Origin: JAAYJT01 sp037445555
GTDB lineage: Bacteria; Bacteroidota; Bacteroidia; Bacteroidales; JAAYJT01
Assembly (NCBI GenBank): GCA_037445555.1
Contig: JBBIKG010000004.1
Coordinates: 62,001 to 126,000 of the forward strand
Direction of reading: 5' to 3'
DNA length: 64,000 bases
Every line of letters starts with the position of its first letter. The first letter of the stretch is position 1. Below, one piece after another: positions 37,552 through 46,415 of this stretch. The notes under the pieces were generated by a model. The model saw only the letters and a program-made list of their open reading frames with translations. It was not told the origin of the DNA and made no database searches. A program made the position numbers and the translations under genes.

Positions 37552-38424
37552 TCATAAAATATTGAGCAGCTGCTCCTTGATCTTTTCCAGTTCGTCTTTC
37601 ATCGAAACCACAAGGTGTTGAATAGAGCTATGATTGGCCTTGGATCCGATGGTATTCATTTCTCGCCCGATTTCCTGTGCCACGAAGTTTAGTTTTCGCC
37701 CCTGCGACTCCGGCTCGTTCATTATTTCAAGAAAGTATTGGCAATGTTTCTTCAACCTCACCTTCTCTTCCGTGAAATCAATCCTTTCGAGGTAGTAAAT
37801 CAGCTCCTGTTCGAACCGATTCCGGTCAACCTGTATGTTTTGATCCAACTGCTTCAATTCATTGCTCAGCCGCTCGCGTACCTGAATGATCCGCCCGGCC
37901 TCGAAAGGATGTATTTGCTCCAGAAGTTCCAAAATCAACTTTACTCTTTGCTCTATGTCACTGAACAATATTGCTCCTTCGTGTATTCTGAATTCATCTG
38001 CCTGTTGCAGGGCTTGCTGTATTGCCTGCATCAAATGCTGCTTTTCTTCGTCAGACACCTCATTGTCGGGCTTGCCCACCACATCAGGCAAACGAAGTAT
38101 GGCCGCAAGCACGTCTCCGCTGACAGCCATTTCCGACTGGCTGGCAATGGTTGAAATTTCGTTCAGATAAAACCTTGCCAAGGGTCTGTTCAGTGTATAT
38201 GAAGCGGTACCCGAATTGTCTTCGAGAGTTATATAGCAGTCAACTTTGCCGCGGCCAAAGGTGTTTCCGATCATTGAACGTAACTCGTTATCAAGCTCCC
38301 TGTAATCGGAAGGGAGCCGGAGGTTTATCTCCAGGGTCCGGCTGTTTAATGATCGGATTTCGACAACCAGAGATTTGTTGGCATATGCTACAGATTTTTT
38401 TCCGTAGCCAGTCATTGATTTCAT
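37552..38424 (-). CDS. yicC: YicC/YloC family endoribonuclease
   Basis: YicC-family proteins are endoribonucleases implicated in small-RNA and mRNA turnover. The start is set at MKSMTGYGKK (ATG 38422-38424), the family's signature N-terminus, giving 290 residues. Other blocks are VEIRSLNSRTLEINLRLP and the C-terminal DFTEEKVRLKKHCQYF ... GRKLNFVAQEIGREMNTIGSKA. It is the first gene of the yicC-gmk-nadD unit, a gene order common in Bacteroidota. Confidence 0.93.
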   Translation of the reverse strand: MKSMTGYGKKSVAYANKSLVVEIRSLNSRTLEINLRLPSDYRELDNELRSMIGNTFGRGKVDCYITLEDNSGTASYTLNRPLARFYLNEISTIASQSEMAVSGDVLAAILRLPDVVGKPDNEVSDEEKQHLMQAIQQALQQADEFRIHEGAILFSDIEQRVKLILELLEQIHPFEAGRIIQVRERLSNELKQLDQNIQVDRNRFEQELIYYLERIDFTEEKVRLKKHCQYFLEIMNEPESQGRKLNFVAQEIGREMNTIGSKANHSSIQHLVVSMKDELEKIKEQLLNIL

Positions 38425-38445
38425 CATAATCAGCACTCTTGTTCA

Positions 38446-38453
38446 CAAAGATA
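38446..38453 (-). promoter_or_regulatory. putative -7 box (TATCTTTG) for yicC-gmk-nadD
   Basis: Minus-strand TAnnTTTG match 22 bp upstream of the yicC start. Confidence 0.5.
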
Positions 38454-38546
38454 GTCGATTAAATATGTCCTCGCCTGCGTCAGCTTTTGAATTTTTAACG
38501 GGGGATGGGTGGTATGCTGCCGGATTCATTATTCACGGAAACTGAA

Positions 38547-38779
38547 ATGGAGAAAATAAAATTTTATTTCTCATTTGCTTATCATTTCCGGCATTGTATC
38601 AGGGATCAGTTGTTGGACTTTGCTCGCCCTCGATTCAGGACATTGCGTTGGGCGAAAACAACCAGATTCAAACAAAATCTTTCCTTCTGTCCCTGATTAT
38701 ACGAACATCCGTTGCAGAGAAACAATCAAAATATTCTATCTTTGACATACCGATGGTGTTCATTGAAATACAACTGTGA
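38547..38779 (+). pseudogene. possible relic of an exported-protein gene
   Basis: The roughly 490-bp stretch between yicC and the LytTR gene has no intact gene. From the ATG at 38547 the start MEKIK is followed, one frame over, by a signal-peptide-like run (ILFLICLSFPALYQGSVVGL) and about 45 further residues before a stop at 38779. One base lost or gained would join the two. It may be the 5' remnant of a sensor kinase gene partnered with the LytTR regulator, but nothing beyond the signal-like run is recognisable. Confidence 0.3.
38737..38744 (+). promoter_or_regulatory. possible -7 box (TATCTTTG) upstream of LytTR regulator
   Basis: TAnnTTTG match about 200 bp before the regulator start. If used, it would give an unusually long leader. 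Confidence 0.3.
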
Positions 38780-38945
38780 GCGCTCTTAAATTCTGAAATT
38801 GGACTATGCCGGAACCACATGGCCAAAATATGAAAAATCAGCTAGGGGAGTTGACTCCAAGTTTGGATCCAGCATTATACTTCCTATCCTGAACAGTTTG
38901 TTATAGTACGAAGGATCATCAAAAAAACCCAAACACCACCCTCTT

Positions 38946-39698
38946 ATGATTCGCACACTTATAATTGATGACGAAATCAGGGCTCGCGAAGTGTTAATCA
39001 AGTTACTCAGCATGTATTGCCCGATGATTGAAGTAGTTGGGCAGGCTGAAGATGTCAAATCAGGCACGGAAGCAATTTTGAAACATCGACCGGATTTGGT
39101 ATTGCTCGATATCAGGATGCCTGACGGTACTGGTTTCGAATTGCTAGGCCGGCTTCCCAAAATAAACTTCAGGGTAGTTTTTATCACCGCCTTTGAAGAA
39201 TACGCGCTCAAAGCGTTTAAATACAATGCCATCGATTATCTGCTCAAGCCAATTGATCCCGAGGAACTTACGCGGGCAATGTCAAAAATCTACAATACCA
39301 TTGAGCACGAAGACTACACACGGCGATTAAGGCAGATGATGGACTCGTTTGGGAATCCTGTCGATTCAAAAGCAGGGCGCAGGCTCATACTTAAAACTGC
39401 TGAAGGTATTCACCTTGTCGAAGCCAATGAGATCATAGCCATCGAAGCCGACCAGAATTACAGCCGGTTTTTTCTGACAGGTGGTCAAAAAATATTGGTT
39501 TCGAAAACCATCAAAGAGTTTGACCATCACTTGAAAGATATGAATTTTTTCAGAACCCATCACAGTTATCTGATCAATCCGCGCCACATTCGCCGGTACA
39601 ATCGCGAAGACCTGATGCTGGTGATGAGCGACGGCTTGCAGATTCCTGTATCCTTCAGAAAGAAAGGCGAGGTGCTTCACTTGCTAGAATCACTATAA
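38946..39698 (+). CDS. LytTR-type response regulator
   Basis: Two-domain transcription regulator of 250 residues. The receiver domain (1-120) has the acidic pocket DDE at residues 8-10, the phospho-acceptor Asp in LVLLDIRMPDGTG, FITAFEEYALKAF and the conserved Lys in DYLLKPIDP. The LytTR DNA-binding domain (about 145-250) has LIPL-like strands (RRLILKTAEGIHLVEANEI) and FFRTHHSYLINPRHI. In Bacteroidota such regulators usually sit next to a LytS-like kinase. None is present here, so this is an orphan or lost its partner. Confidence 0.92.
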   Translation: MIRTLIIDDEIRAREVLIKLLSMYCPMIEVVGQAEDVKSGTEAILKHRPDLVLLDIRMPDGTGFELLGRLPKINFRVVFITAFEEYALKAFKYNAIDYLLKPIDPEELTRAMSKIYNTIEHEDYTRRLRQMMDSFGNPVDSKAGRRLILKTAEGIHLVEANEIIAIEADQNYSRFFLTGGQKILVSKTIKEFDHHLKDMNFFRTHHSYLINPRHIRRYNREDLMLVMSDGLQIPVSFRKKGEVLHLLESL

Positions 39699-39760
39699 CT
39701 CAAGACTGCAGATACGCGTCAAATTATTTTGCATCTTTACAGTAGGCTTGATTGAACGTA

Positions 39761-40840
39761 ATGGATCCATTACAAGACATAGGGTATTGCCTGATCAGTG
39801 AGCCATCTTCCATCTTCGATGCGATGATTACGGACATCTTGGCTGCAAGGCACTACATCTATCTTGAAACCTACAAGTTTGGCAACGACGCTACAGGAAA
39901 CCGCTTTCGTAATGCGCTCACCCAGAAAAGCCGTGAAGGGGTTAAGGTAAAGCTGCTGCTCGATTCATGGGGTGTGTCGCTGCCAATTTCATATTTTTCT
40001 GAAATGATACGTCATGGCGCAGAGGTCAGATATTTTCAGAAACTGGTGCTCACGTTCGATTTCTTCACAAAAAACCATCGCCGTAATCATCGCAAACTTT
40101 TAATCATTGACGACCGGATATGCTATATGGGGTCAGCTAATCTGACAGCGTATTCGGTAAACTGGCGGGAGCTTCAGATACGAATGACAGAAAGTACCCT
40201 GGTTCAATGTTTTAAAAAGATTTTCTACCAAAACTTCAACATCCATAAAACCTACATCTTCAATAAGTTTAATTACCGCAAAGCCATTCATTGCAACGGG
40301 TTCGAAATTATCCAGGATATGCCTTCGATTTACAGGCAGCGTATCAAAAAGAAATTTGAGCACCTGATCGCTCACGCTACAAAATCTATTTTCATAGAAA
40401 CCCCTTATTTTCTTCCCGGGTTTAAACTGCGTAAGGCATTGATGGATGCAGCACAGCGTGGGGTCAACGTCTACATTCTCATGCCACAGCATTCGGATGT
40501 TAAAATTGTCGATCTTTTGCGTAACCGGTATCTTGGAATGTATTACCGAGCCGGGGTGAAGCTTCTAATGTACACCCCCAACAATCTTCATGCCAAGGAT
40601 ATGCTGATCGATGACCTGCTCTTTTGCATAACTACCGCCAATTTTGATTATCGCAGCTTCAGATACCAGCACGAACTTGCATTGCTTGGTCAGCAACCCG
40701 AAATCGTCAGCTTGCTCAGGAATCATTTAGAACAAACCCTAAGTCATTGCGTGCCGTTTGATTACGACTTTTGGAAAACCCGGCCGATTATCCAGAAGAT
40801 TTTTGAGCGATTACTGGTGCCGTTTCGTCATTTATTCTGA
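39761..40840 (+). CDS. phospholipase D family protein (cardiolipin synthase-like)
   Basis: A 359-residue PLD-superfamily enzyme with two HKD motifs: HRKLLIIDDRICYMGSANLT near residue 110 and HAKDMLIDDLLFCITTANF near residue 280. Together they form one active site that transfers phosphatidyl groups, as in cardiolipin synthase. It lacks the N-terminal membrane helices of ClsA, so it is closer to ClsB-like or stand-alone PLD proteins. The ATG at 39761 is preferred over a TTG three codons upstream. It overlaps the converging EamA gene by 9 bp. Confidence 0.88.
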   Translation: MDPLQDIGYCLISEPSSIFDAMITDILAARHYIYLETYKFGNDATGNRFRNALTQKSREGVKVKLLLDSWGVSLPISYFSEMIRHGAEVRYFQKLVLTFDFFTKNHRRNHRKLLIIDDRICYMGSANLTAYSVNWRELQIRMTESTLVQCFKKIFYQNFNIHKTYIFNKFNYRKAIHCNGFEIIQDMPSIYRQRIKKKFEHLIAHATKSIFIETPYFLPGFKLRKALMDAAQRGVNVYILMPQHSDVKIVDLLRNRYLGMYYRAGVKLLMYTPNNLHAKDMLIDDLLFCITTANFDYRSFRYQHELALLGQQPEIVSLLRNHLEQTLSHCVPFDYDFWKTRPIIQKIFERLLVPFRHLF

Positions 40841-41743
40841 GTGAGCGGGCACCTTTTTTCGATGAACCTGTTTATTATTGACCAGAAAAACCCCGAAAAA
40901 GATCAATGCAGCGGCCATCATTTTAACAAGGGTGAGGGGTTCGCCAAACCAGACCAGGCCTACTACTGCAGCAATAAACGGCTGCATGTAAATATAATAG
41001 CCCACCGAGCTGGCTTTCATATACTTAAGACCAAATATGGTGAGAAGGTATGCCAACATGGTAGTCACCAGCACTACATAAGCTAGCGATAGAAGAATGC
41101 CCGTATCCATCACTTCCTTCGAAAGGTTCATCATCGAAGGAAAAATGACCGGAAAGGCTCCGGCAAACCCAAACAAAAATACCCATTTCATAACAGTAAG
41201 CGGGTGGTAACGGATCATCATCGGTTTGATGAGAACCAGATAAATGGCATAGGAGGTGGTGTTGACCAGTATAAATACCTTGCCGAGTGTATTACTGCTT
41301 ACGATGGCTCCCTTTTCGGCCAGCACCAGCATAATGGCCCCGGCAGATCCCAGAAGGATTCCCAAAATATTGACCCAGGAGGCCTTTTCACGGATCAGCC
41401 AGGCAGCAAAAATGAGGACAGCAATGGGGCTGGTTGCCTGCAGGATGGCTGAATCGACCGGACTGCACAGGTTCAGGCCTTCGAAGAAAAATACCTGGTT
41501 GATTGAAACGCCCAGCATACTTGCCAGAGCAATTTTTTTCAGGTGTTCCTGCTCAACCTTCTCGCGTACGGTAAGCCACGAGAGAAGCCAAAACAGCGCC
41601 GCCGACACAGACAATCTGAAAAATATTATCTGCTTTGGCAGCAGAGGATGTGGCATGAGCTCTTTGGCAATCCAAAAATTGGCACCAAACATCAGCCCGG
41701 CCAGTAGCAATGCAATGTGGGCTTTCCATGTATTCTTAGCCAT
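40832..41743 (-). CDS. EamA/DMT family transporter
   Basis: A 303-residue inner-membrane protein with about ten helices in two EamA repeats. The first opens ALLLAGLMFGANFWIAKEL, the second is near ILVNTTSYAIYLVLIKPMM. These carriers export metabolites or amino acids, and the substrate cannot be read from the sequence. The start is ATG 41741-41743. A longer in-frame reading would run back through the Hsp20 terminator hairpin, so it is rejected. Confidence 0.86.
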   Translation of the reverse strand: MAKNTWKAHIALLLAGLMFGANFWIAKELMPHPLLPKQIIFFRLSVSAALFWLLSWLTVREKVEQEHLKKIALASMLGVSINQVFFFEGLNLCSPVDSAILQATSPIAVLIFAAWLIREKASWVNILGILLGSAGAIMLVLAEKGAIVSSNTLGKVFILVNTTSYAIYLVLIKPMMIRYHPLTVMKWVFLFGFAGAFPVIFPSMMNLSKEVMDTGILLSLAYVVLVTTMLAYLLTIFGLKYMKASSVGYYIYMQPFIAAVVGLVWFGEPLTLVKMMAAALIFFGVFLVNNKQVHRKKVPAHSE

Positions 41744-41768
41744 TTTGCAAAATTGCACCAATTTTCTT

Positions 41769-41810
41769 GTAAAAATAAAAGCGGGGCGTGGCAGATCTGC
41801 CACGCCCCGC
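41769..41810 (-). terminator. strong intrinsic terminator after hsp20
   Basis: A perfect 30-bp palindrome (41781-41810, 15-bp arms GCGGGGCGTGGCAGA), followed on the minus strand by TTTTATTTTTA. Confidence 0.88.
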
Positions 41811-41829
41811 GCATAATCAAATATTTTAT

Positions 41830-42171
41830 TTACGAAACCGAACTGCTGCGGCTGAGTTTTTGTTTTTCGTCAGCACATTTTGGGATAATCAAATGCAAAA
41901 TACCATTGATATATCCTGCAGTGATTTTTTCTGCATCCACAGTTTTGAACAGCAAAAATGAGCGGCGGAAAGTACTACGCCCAAACTCCTGACGCAGATA
42001 TACATGCCGCGCGGTGTCATTATCTTCCTCTTCATGCGAAATGGTCAGAATCTGATTATCAAGGCTTAGATCCTTCTTGTCGTAGCCCGGAATGACCAGC
42101 GAAAGGGAAAAGTTGTCGTCCGGCTCCCTGGTATTGGCAGCGGGAACACAGTCGAAGCCTATCTTGTCCAT
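41830..42171 (-). CDS. Hsp20 / alpha-crystallin small heat-shock protein, core ORF
   Basis: An ATP-independent chaperone that holds unfolding proteins. From the ATG at 42171 there are 113 residues. The alpha-crystallin domain is intact: VPAANTREPDDNFSLSLVIP, GYDKKDLSLDNQILTISHE, FRRSFLLFKTVDAEKITAGY and NGILHLIIPK. The family normally has 20-35 more residues in front. Here those codons exist upstream in the same frame but are cut off by a TAG at 42187-42189. The core may be made by re-initiation at GTG 42174 or ATG 42171, or the gene may be a recent pseudogene. A palindromic terminator follows. Confidence 0.85.
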   Translation of the reverse strand: MDKIGFDCVPAANTREPDDNFSLSLVIPGYDKKDLSLDNQILTISHEEEDNDTARHVYLRQEFGRSTFRRSFLLFKTVDAEKITAGYINGILHLIIPKCADEKQKLSRSSSVS

Positions 42172-42186
42172 CACGTTTGCACGGCC

Positions 42187-42249
42187 CTAAAAAATGTTGT
42201 TGAAGATGTCGCTCTGGTAGGCAGGTGATTTCCAGCGAATGATTCTCAA
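42187..42249 (-). other. N-terminal segment of hsp20, ends at an in-frame amber codon
   Basis: A TTG at 42247-42249 with a perfect GGAGGA Shine-Dalgarno sequence 7 nt upstream (42257-42262) opens 20 codons. They read (M)RIIRWKSPAYQSDIFNNIF and then TAG. This is the usual Hsp20 N-terminus (short basic/aromatic start, then NxxF). The following in-frame codons GRANVMDKIGFDCVPAANTRE lead directly into the alpha-crystallin domain, so one stop codon is the only break. Confidence 0.75.
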
Positions 42250-42426
42250 AGGATGTTCCTCCAAAATTAATTATATATTTAGGTGTTTGAATTTGAATGA
42301 ACGGTTTCCATAACCGTACCGTGTCAATATTTTCCTGAATATTAAACACTTAGATAACATCTTGTCGCAAGGTCTTTAAACCCCTCTGTTGTGTTGGCAT
42401 CAAACAATCTGCATCGAAAGAGTGTT

Positions 42427-42434
42427 TATCTTTG
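42427..42434 (+). promoter_or_regulatory. putative -7 box (TATCTTTG) for the flippase-like gene
   Basis: TAnnTTTG match 55 bp before the next plus-strand start. Confidence 0.5.
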
Positions 42435-42488
42435 CGCCCGGACTACGAATGCATAATCCAGCTGACATTCGCCCAATCACTTTGACTC

Positions 42489-43565
42489 ATGCCTAAAAAA
42501 AACCGTGACCTTTTGCGTTTCTTTTCATTCAGGCGAATAGCCATACCGGTTTTTATCGGGCTTGTTGCAGCATCCTATCTCTTCATACGCGATTTTGACC
42601 GCGAGAGCTTCGCACAAATACGCTGGGCATCATCGGCGTGGCTCTGGTTAGGCGCGGCGCTAATCCTCATGGCTATTCGTACGCTGGCCTACATGTATCG
42701 CATACGACTGCTTACCGACCATGAACTCTCTTGGCGCAAGAGTTTTCAGGTGATAATGCTTTGGGAGTTCGCCTCATCAATCACTCCTTCGGTTGTGGGA
42801 GGTACTGCAGTAGCTCTTTTTATCGTCAGAAAGGAAGGAATCAGCATGGGGCGAACCACCTCGGTTGTGATGATTACGGCACTGCTGGACGAACTATTCT
42901 ATATCATCATGGTTCCGGTGATAATCTTACTTGTAGGTACAGGAAACCTGTTTGTCGACACCAGCGACATGACATTGTTTGGAATGAAACTGGGAAGCCT
43001 GGGGCTATTTGTGATTGGATATGTATTTATCCTAGCACTCACAGCAGTTATTGTTTACGGTATTTTTATCAATCCACGGGGTTTAACACAATTGCTGATC
43101 AGGATATTCAGCCTGAAAATGCTCAGTAAATGGTTACCCAAAGCCAAACAGACCGGCAACGAGATCATTCTTACCTCGGCCGAGATGCGCGGGAAGTCTT
43201 TTATATTTTGGAGCAAGGCCTTTTTATCAACCTTTGTGTCGTGGACGGCACGCTTTTGGGTGGTTAATGCACTCATACTTGCCTTCATTCCTTTCACAGA
43301 GCATTTTCTGGTGTATGCCCGCCAGCTAATTATGTGGGTCATACTTTTAATAAGCCCAACACCCGGCAGCAGCGGAGTAGCCGAATTTTTCTTTCCGTTG
43401 TTTTTCAGCGATCTGATTGGAGCCAAATTAGGCACTCCGTTGGCTTTATTGTGGCGACTGGTTAGCTATTATCCCTTTATTTTTATCGGGCTGCTGGTTT
43501 TTCCCGTATGGATACGAAGGGTGTTTTTCGGTGGCCGCCGGTCAATTCGGTTTGCCAGCCGGTGA
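42489..43565 (+). CDS. lysylphosphatidylglycerol synthase TM-type (UPF0104/YbhN) membrane protein
   Basis: A 358-residue integral membrane protein with about eight or nine helices. It shows the LPG_synthase_TM pattern: a cytosolic start (KKNRDLLRFF), RTLAYMYRIRLL, the conserved FASSITPSVVGGTAVALFI block, then TALLDELFYIIMVP. Later come the AEMRGKSFIFWSKAF loop and a SPTPGSSGVAEFFFPLFF block typical of the family. The lysyltransferase domain of MprF is absent, so this is a stand-alone flippase-like protein of unknown substrate. It abuts glnA tail to tail with no gap. Confidence 0.85.
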   Translation: MPKKNRDLLRFFSFRRIAIPVFIGLVAASYLFIRDFDRESFAQIRWASSAWLWLGAALILMAIRTLAYMYRIRLLTDHELSWRKSFQVIMLWEFASSITPSVVGGTAVALFIVRKEGISMGRTTSVVMITALLDELFYIIMVPVIILLVGTGNLFVDTSDMTLFGMKLGSLGLFVIGYVFILALTAVIVYGIFINPRGLTQLLIRIFSLKMLSKWLPKAKQTGNEIILTSAEMRGKSFIFWSKAFLSTFVSWTARFWVVNALILAFIPFTEHFLVYARQLIMWVILLISPTPGSSGVAEFFFPLFFSDLIGAKLGTPLALLWRLVSYYPFIFIGLLVFPVWIRRVFFGGRRSIRFASR

Positions 43566-45068
43566 TTACCCGCAGTGGAAATACTCTTCGACGAGTTTCA
43601 GGATCCTTTCATTATCTCCTTCAATTTCCTGCCGCAGATGCTGGTCGTTATAGCTTTTCAGCTTTGCAATAGTACCGTCGAGCAAATTTTCGGGGAATAC
43701 TCCGTACTTGGTATAATGCTCTTTTTGGCTGGCGAGTTGCGCGGCTGAATCCCAGCATGAAAGTGGCAACTGTTTGAGTCTGGAAATTTTATCTCTGTGC
43801 TCCTTATGGAAAATGTTCACATCCACATACGTGTCAGAAGCGTACAGCAGAGCATCAGGCATTTCAAGCCCAAAGCGGGCAGCTGTAACCAGTCCTGCCA
43901 GGGTAAGATACACATCAGCCGAGCCGTCGGGGCAGCGGAACTCTACAGTTTGTACGTCCGAAAGGTCAATATCGTGTACCGGCTCCCCTGGGTTGGCATC
44001 AGAAATCATGTCGTGCCTACCTGTCCACCCGAGCGGCACCCTTACTAGTACCGAACGGTTACGATCGCCCCAACAGATATTGGTGGGAGCCTCCTGGTGT
44101 GGCACCAGCCTGAAGTAGGAAGTCGGATTGGTGTTGCCAAAAGCGGTTAACGAGGGGGCCAAATACAGATATCCTGCGATAGCTTTTCGCGCATGATCGC
44201 TCAATATTTTATTTTCGAGCATCATATTTCTGCCGTTACGTACCAGCTTGGTGTGGAAATGCAGTCCGCTTCCGGCTTTGCCGGTAGTAATTTTGGGGGC
44301 AAATGTGATGGTAACCCTGTGGCGGTGGGCAAGGCTTCGAAGTATCCATTTGGCGATCACCAGTTGGTCGGCGGCATCTTCTACATTGACAGGCTGAAAT
44401 TCAATTTCGTTTTGTTCGTACTCCAGGTTGCCGATAACAAAATTCCCCACTTCCGAATGTCCATATTTGGTGGCGCCCCCGGTATTCGAGATAGCCTTCA
44501 TGGCCTCGGTACGAAATTTCTCCCATTTGATAAAGGGTGTTGACTCATGGTAGCCTCGTTGGTCGGTGGCCTTGAACAGCTCTTCCACCGGGCTTATGAC
44601 ATAATACTCAAGCTCGCCCATGGCATGAAATTCGAAACCTGTTCGCTCCCTTAACACCCGGTGAGCTTTTCGCAGTACCTGTTCGGGAGCTCCGCTCATG
44701 GGATCGCCATCCTTTGTGTAATAGGAACATAGCAGCTCAAGCGTGGGAATTTCGTTGAAGGGGTTTACGAATGCCGTGCGGTAGCGAGGCACCACATATA
44801 AATCACTGGATCCGGCATCTAGGTGCCTGAACAGGCTCGATCCGTCAACCCGTTCGCCCTGCGAGAGAATTGTATCGAGGTGTTGACGATTATTGATAGA
44901 AAAATTCAACGTTTTCAGTCTCCCGTCAGCACCTACATACCGAAAATTAATCATCTGAATGTGCTGATTTTCAACAAACCTGACGAGATCGGTCTTAGTG
45001 AATTCATGACTGGGTTTATTCAGGAACTTAACAAGAGGATTGGGGTTGAGATGTAAAAAGTTATTCAT
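43566..45068 (-). CDS. glnA: glutamine synthetase
   Basis: Ligates ammonia to glutamate using ATP. The 500-residue protein has the beta-grasp N-terminal domain (to about residue 120) and the catalytic domain. Metal and substrate motifs are visible: FHAMGELEYYV, QNEIEFQPVN, the ATP/His block GSGLHFHTKLV, NPTSYFRLVPHQEAP, WGDRNRSVLVRVP and VEFRCPDGSADVYLTLAG. The start is ATG 45066-45068 (MNNFLHLNPN). No NLYD-type adenylylation site is obvious, so it is probably not controlled by adenylylation. It is monocistronic with its own -7 box. Confidence 0.92.
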   Translation of the reverse strand: MNNFLHLNPNPLVKFLNKPSHEFTKTDLVRFVENQHIQMINFRYVGADGRLKTLNFSINNRQHLDTILSQGERVDGSSLFRHLDAGSSDLYVVPRYRTAFVNPFNEIPTLELLCSYYTKDGDPMSGAPEQVLRKAHRVLRERTGFEFHAMGELEYYVISPVEELFKATDQRGYHESTPFIKWEKFRTEAMKAISNTGGATKYGHSEVGNFVIGNLEYEQNEIEFQPVNVEDAADQLVIAKWILRSLAHRHRVTITFAPKITTGKAGSGLHFHTKLVRNGRNMMLENKILSDHARKAIAGYLYLAPSLTAFGNTNPTSYFRLVPHQEAPTNICWGDRNRSVLVRVPLGWTGRHDMISDANPGEPVHDIDLSDVQTVEFRCPDGSADVYLTLAGLVTAARFGLEMPDALLYASDTYVDVNIFHKEHRDKISRLKQLPLSCWDSAAQLASQKEHYTKYGVFPENLLDGTIAKLKSYNDQHLRQEIEGDNERILKLVEEYFHCG

Positions 45069-45134
45069 GGTCATAGTAATAAAAAGGCTTTATTGATCGT
45101 GTCGTTAAAGCCTATGAATGCTGAAAACTGAAGG

Positions 45135-45142
45135 CAAATATA
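45135..45142 (-). promoter_or_regulatory. putative -7 box (TATATTTG) for glnA
   Basis: Minus-strand TAnnTTTG match 67 bp upstream of the glnA start. Confidence 0.45.
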
Positions 45143-45212
45143 ATATTTTGACCAAAACGATGTGTTAGCTCGCCCAAGTATGTTGACGTTTGCTACAAAT
45201 TCGCTTTTGCGG

Positions 45213-46316
45213 CTACTTGCTTTGGCTGGCAGACAGGTAGGCTTCAATCAGTTTTTGTGCGGCCACATAGGGGCTAAACCTGTTGAGTTTGACACCCTCT
45301 TCAAGGAGCTGTATTTGTTCCATCACCCTGGGATCATGATAAAACTTGTCCAGTAACAATTCTTCCACCGAGTGCATCATGATGCGCTGATCCTGGTCGT
45401 GTCTCTTTTTGGCAAAGAAACCCTTATTCATTGCAAAATTCAAATAGTCGGTCATGATTTCCCAGGCCTCACCGATTCCATCCCCGGTGATGGCCGAGCA
45501 GGTCTCAACCCGGGGTTGCCATCCCGACTCAGTGGGGGGGAAATAATGCAGTGCATTGACCAGTTGCGCCTTGGCCAACTGAGCCCTTGGTATGTTGTCT
45601 CGTTCCGCTTTGTTGATTAATACCAGGTCGGCCATTTCCATAATACCCCGCTTGATACCCTGCAGTTCGTCGCCGGCTCCTGCCAGCATGAGAAGCAGAA
45701 ATAGATCGGCCATATCGTATACCGCAGTTTCGGACTGGCCTACTCCCACGGTTTCGATAAAAATGATGTCGTATCCGGCAGCCTCGCACAGCACAATGGT
45801 TTCGCGGGTTTTGCGCGCCACGCCTCCCAGCGTTCCCGCTGAAGGCGATGGCCGGATAAATGCATTGGCATTGGCCGAAAGTTGTTCCATGCGTGTTTTA
45901 TCGCCGAGGATGCTCCCTTTGCTTTTGCGGCTGCTTGGGTCGATGGCAAGCACCGCAAGCTTATGGCCTTTGCCAATAAGATGGGTACCTATGGCTTCGA
46001 TAAACGTGCTTTTACCCACACCCGGCACACCGGTAATTCCAACCCGGAAACTTTTGCATCGATGAGGCAGGCATTTTTCGATAATCTGCTGGGCCAGCTG
46101 TTGATGCGCGGGCAGATTACTCTCGATGAGGGTGATGGCTTTGCCAAGTATTGTCCGGTTTCCTTCGAGTATGCCGGCCAGGAATTCATTTTCGCCGGGT
46201 ATGGCTGGTTTTCGTCGCGCATGTTGCCGGATGGCGTCGGGATTGATGACCGACGGTTGCTCGACTCCGGGGTTTACCTTTAATGCCGATCGGGGGTTGG
46301 TATCTCTTTCAGACAT
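45213..46316 (-). CDS. meaB: methylmalonyl-CoA mutase-associated GTPase MeaB
   Basis: G-protein chaperone that guards and reloads B12 in methylmalonyl-CoA mutase. The start is ATG 46314-46316 (MSERDTNPRSALK), 367 residues. Motifs include the P-loop RVGITGVPGVGKSTFIEAIG, AIDPSSRKSKGSILGDKTRM, the switch region ETVGVGQSE, and the guanine-specificity NKAE in LVLINKAERDN. Residues after about 290 form the C-terminal dimerisation helices (EELLLDKFYHDPRV). The mutase genes are not in the window. MeaB implies a succinyl-CoA to methylmalonyl-CoA route, consistent with propionate formation. Confidence 0.93.
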   Translation of the reverse strand: MSERDTNPRSALKVNPGVEQPSVINPDAIRQHARRKPAIPGENEFLAGILEGNRTILGKAITLIESNLPAHQQLAQQIIEKCLPHRCKSFRVGITGVPGVGKSTFIEAIGTHLIGKGHKLAVLAIDPSSRKSKGSILGDKTRMEQLSANANAFIRPSPSAGTLGGVARKTRETIVLCEAAGYDIIFIETVGVGQSETAVYDMADLFLLLMLAGAGDELQGIKRGIMEMADLVLINKAERDNIPRAQLAKAQLVNALHYFPPTESGWQPRVETCSAITGDGIGEAWEIMTDYLNFAMNKGFFAKKRHDQDQRIMMHSVEELLLDKFYHDPRVMEQIQLLEEGVKLNRFSPYVAAQKLIEAYLSASQSK

Positions 46317-46338
46317 AAATACGTACTTACCAGTAATT

Positions 46339-46346
46339 GCAAAGGT
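46339..46346 (-). promoter_or_regulatory. putative -7 box (TACCTTTG) for meaB
   Basis: Minus-strand TAnnTTTG match 23 bp upstream of the meaB start, which supports the shorter start. Confidence 0.5.
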
Positions 46347-46415
46347 ATGAATCATTTTCTCCGGGGCGAAAAGTTTGAGGAGGGCAAATGGGGTATGTAT
46401 AAATCAAAGTTTTCG

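Noticed and set aside
41744..41803. Longer N-terminus for the EamA transporter
   Set aside because: The extra codons cross the palindromic terminator of hsp20. The ATG at 41743 begins the membrane protein properly.
42187..42189. Pyrrolysine recoding of the hsp20 amber codon
   Set aside because: No pyl genes or suppressor tRNA are in the window, and the position is not an active site. A mutation or re-initiation is simpler.
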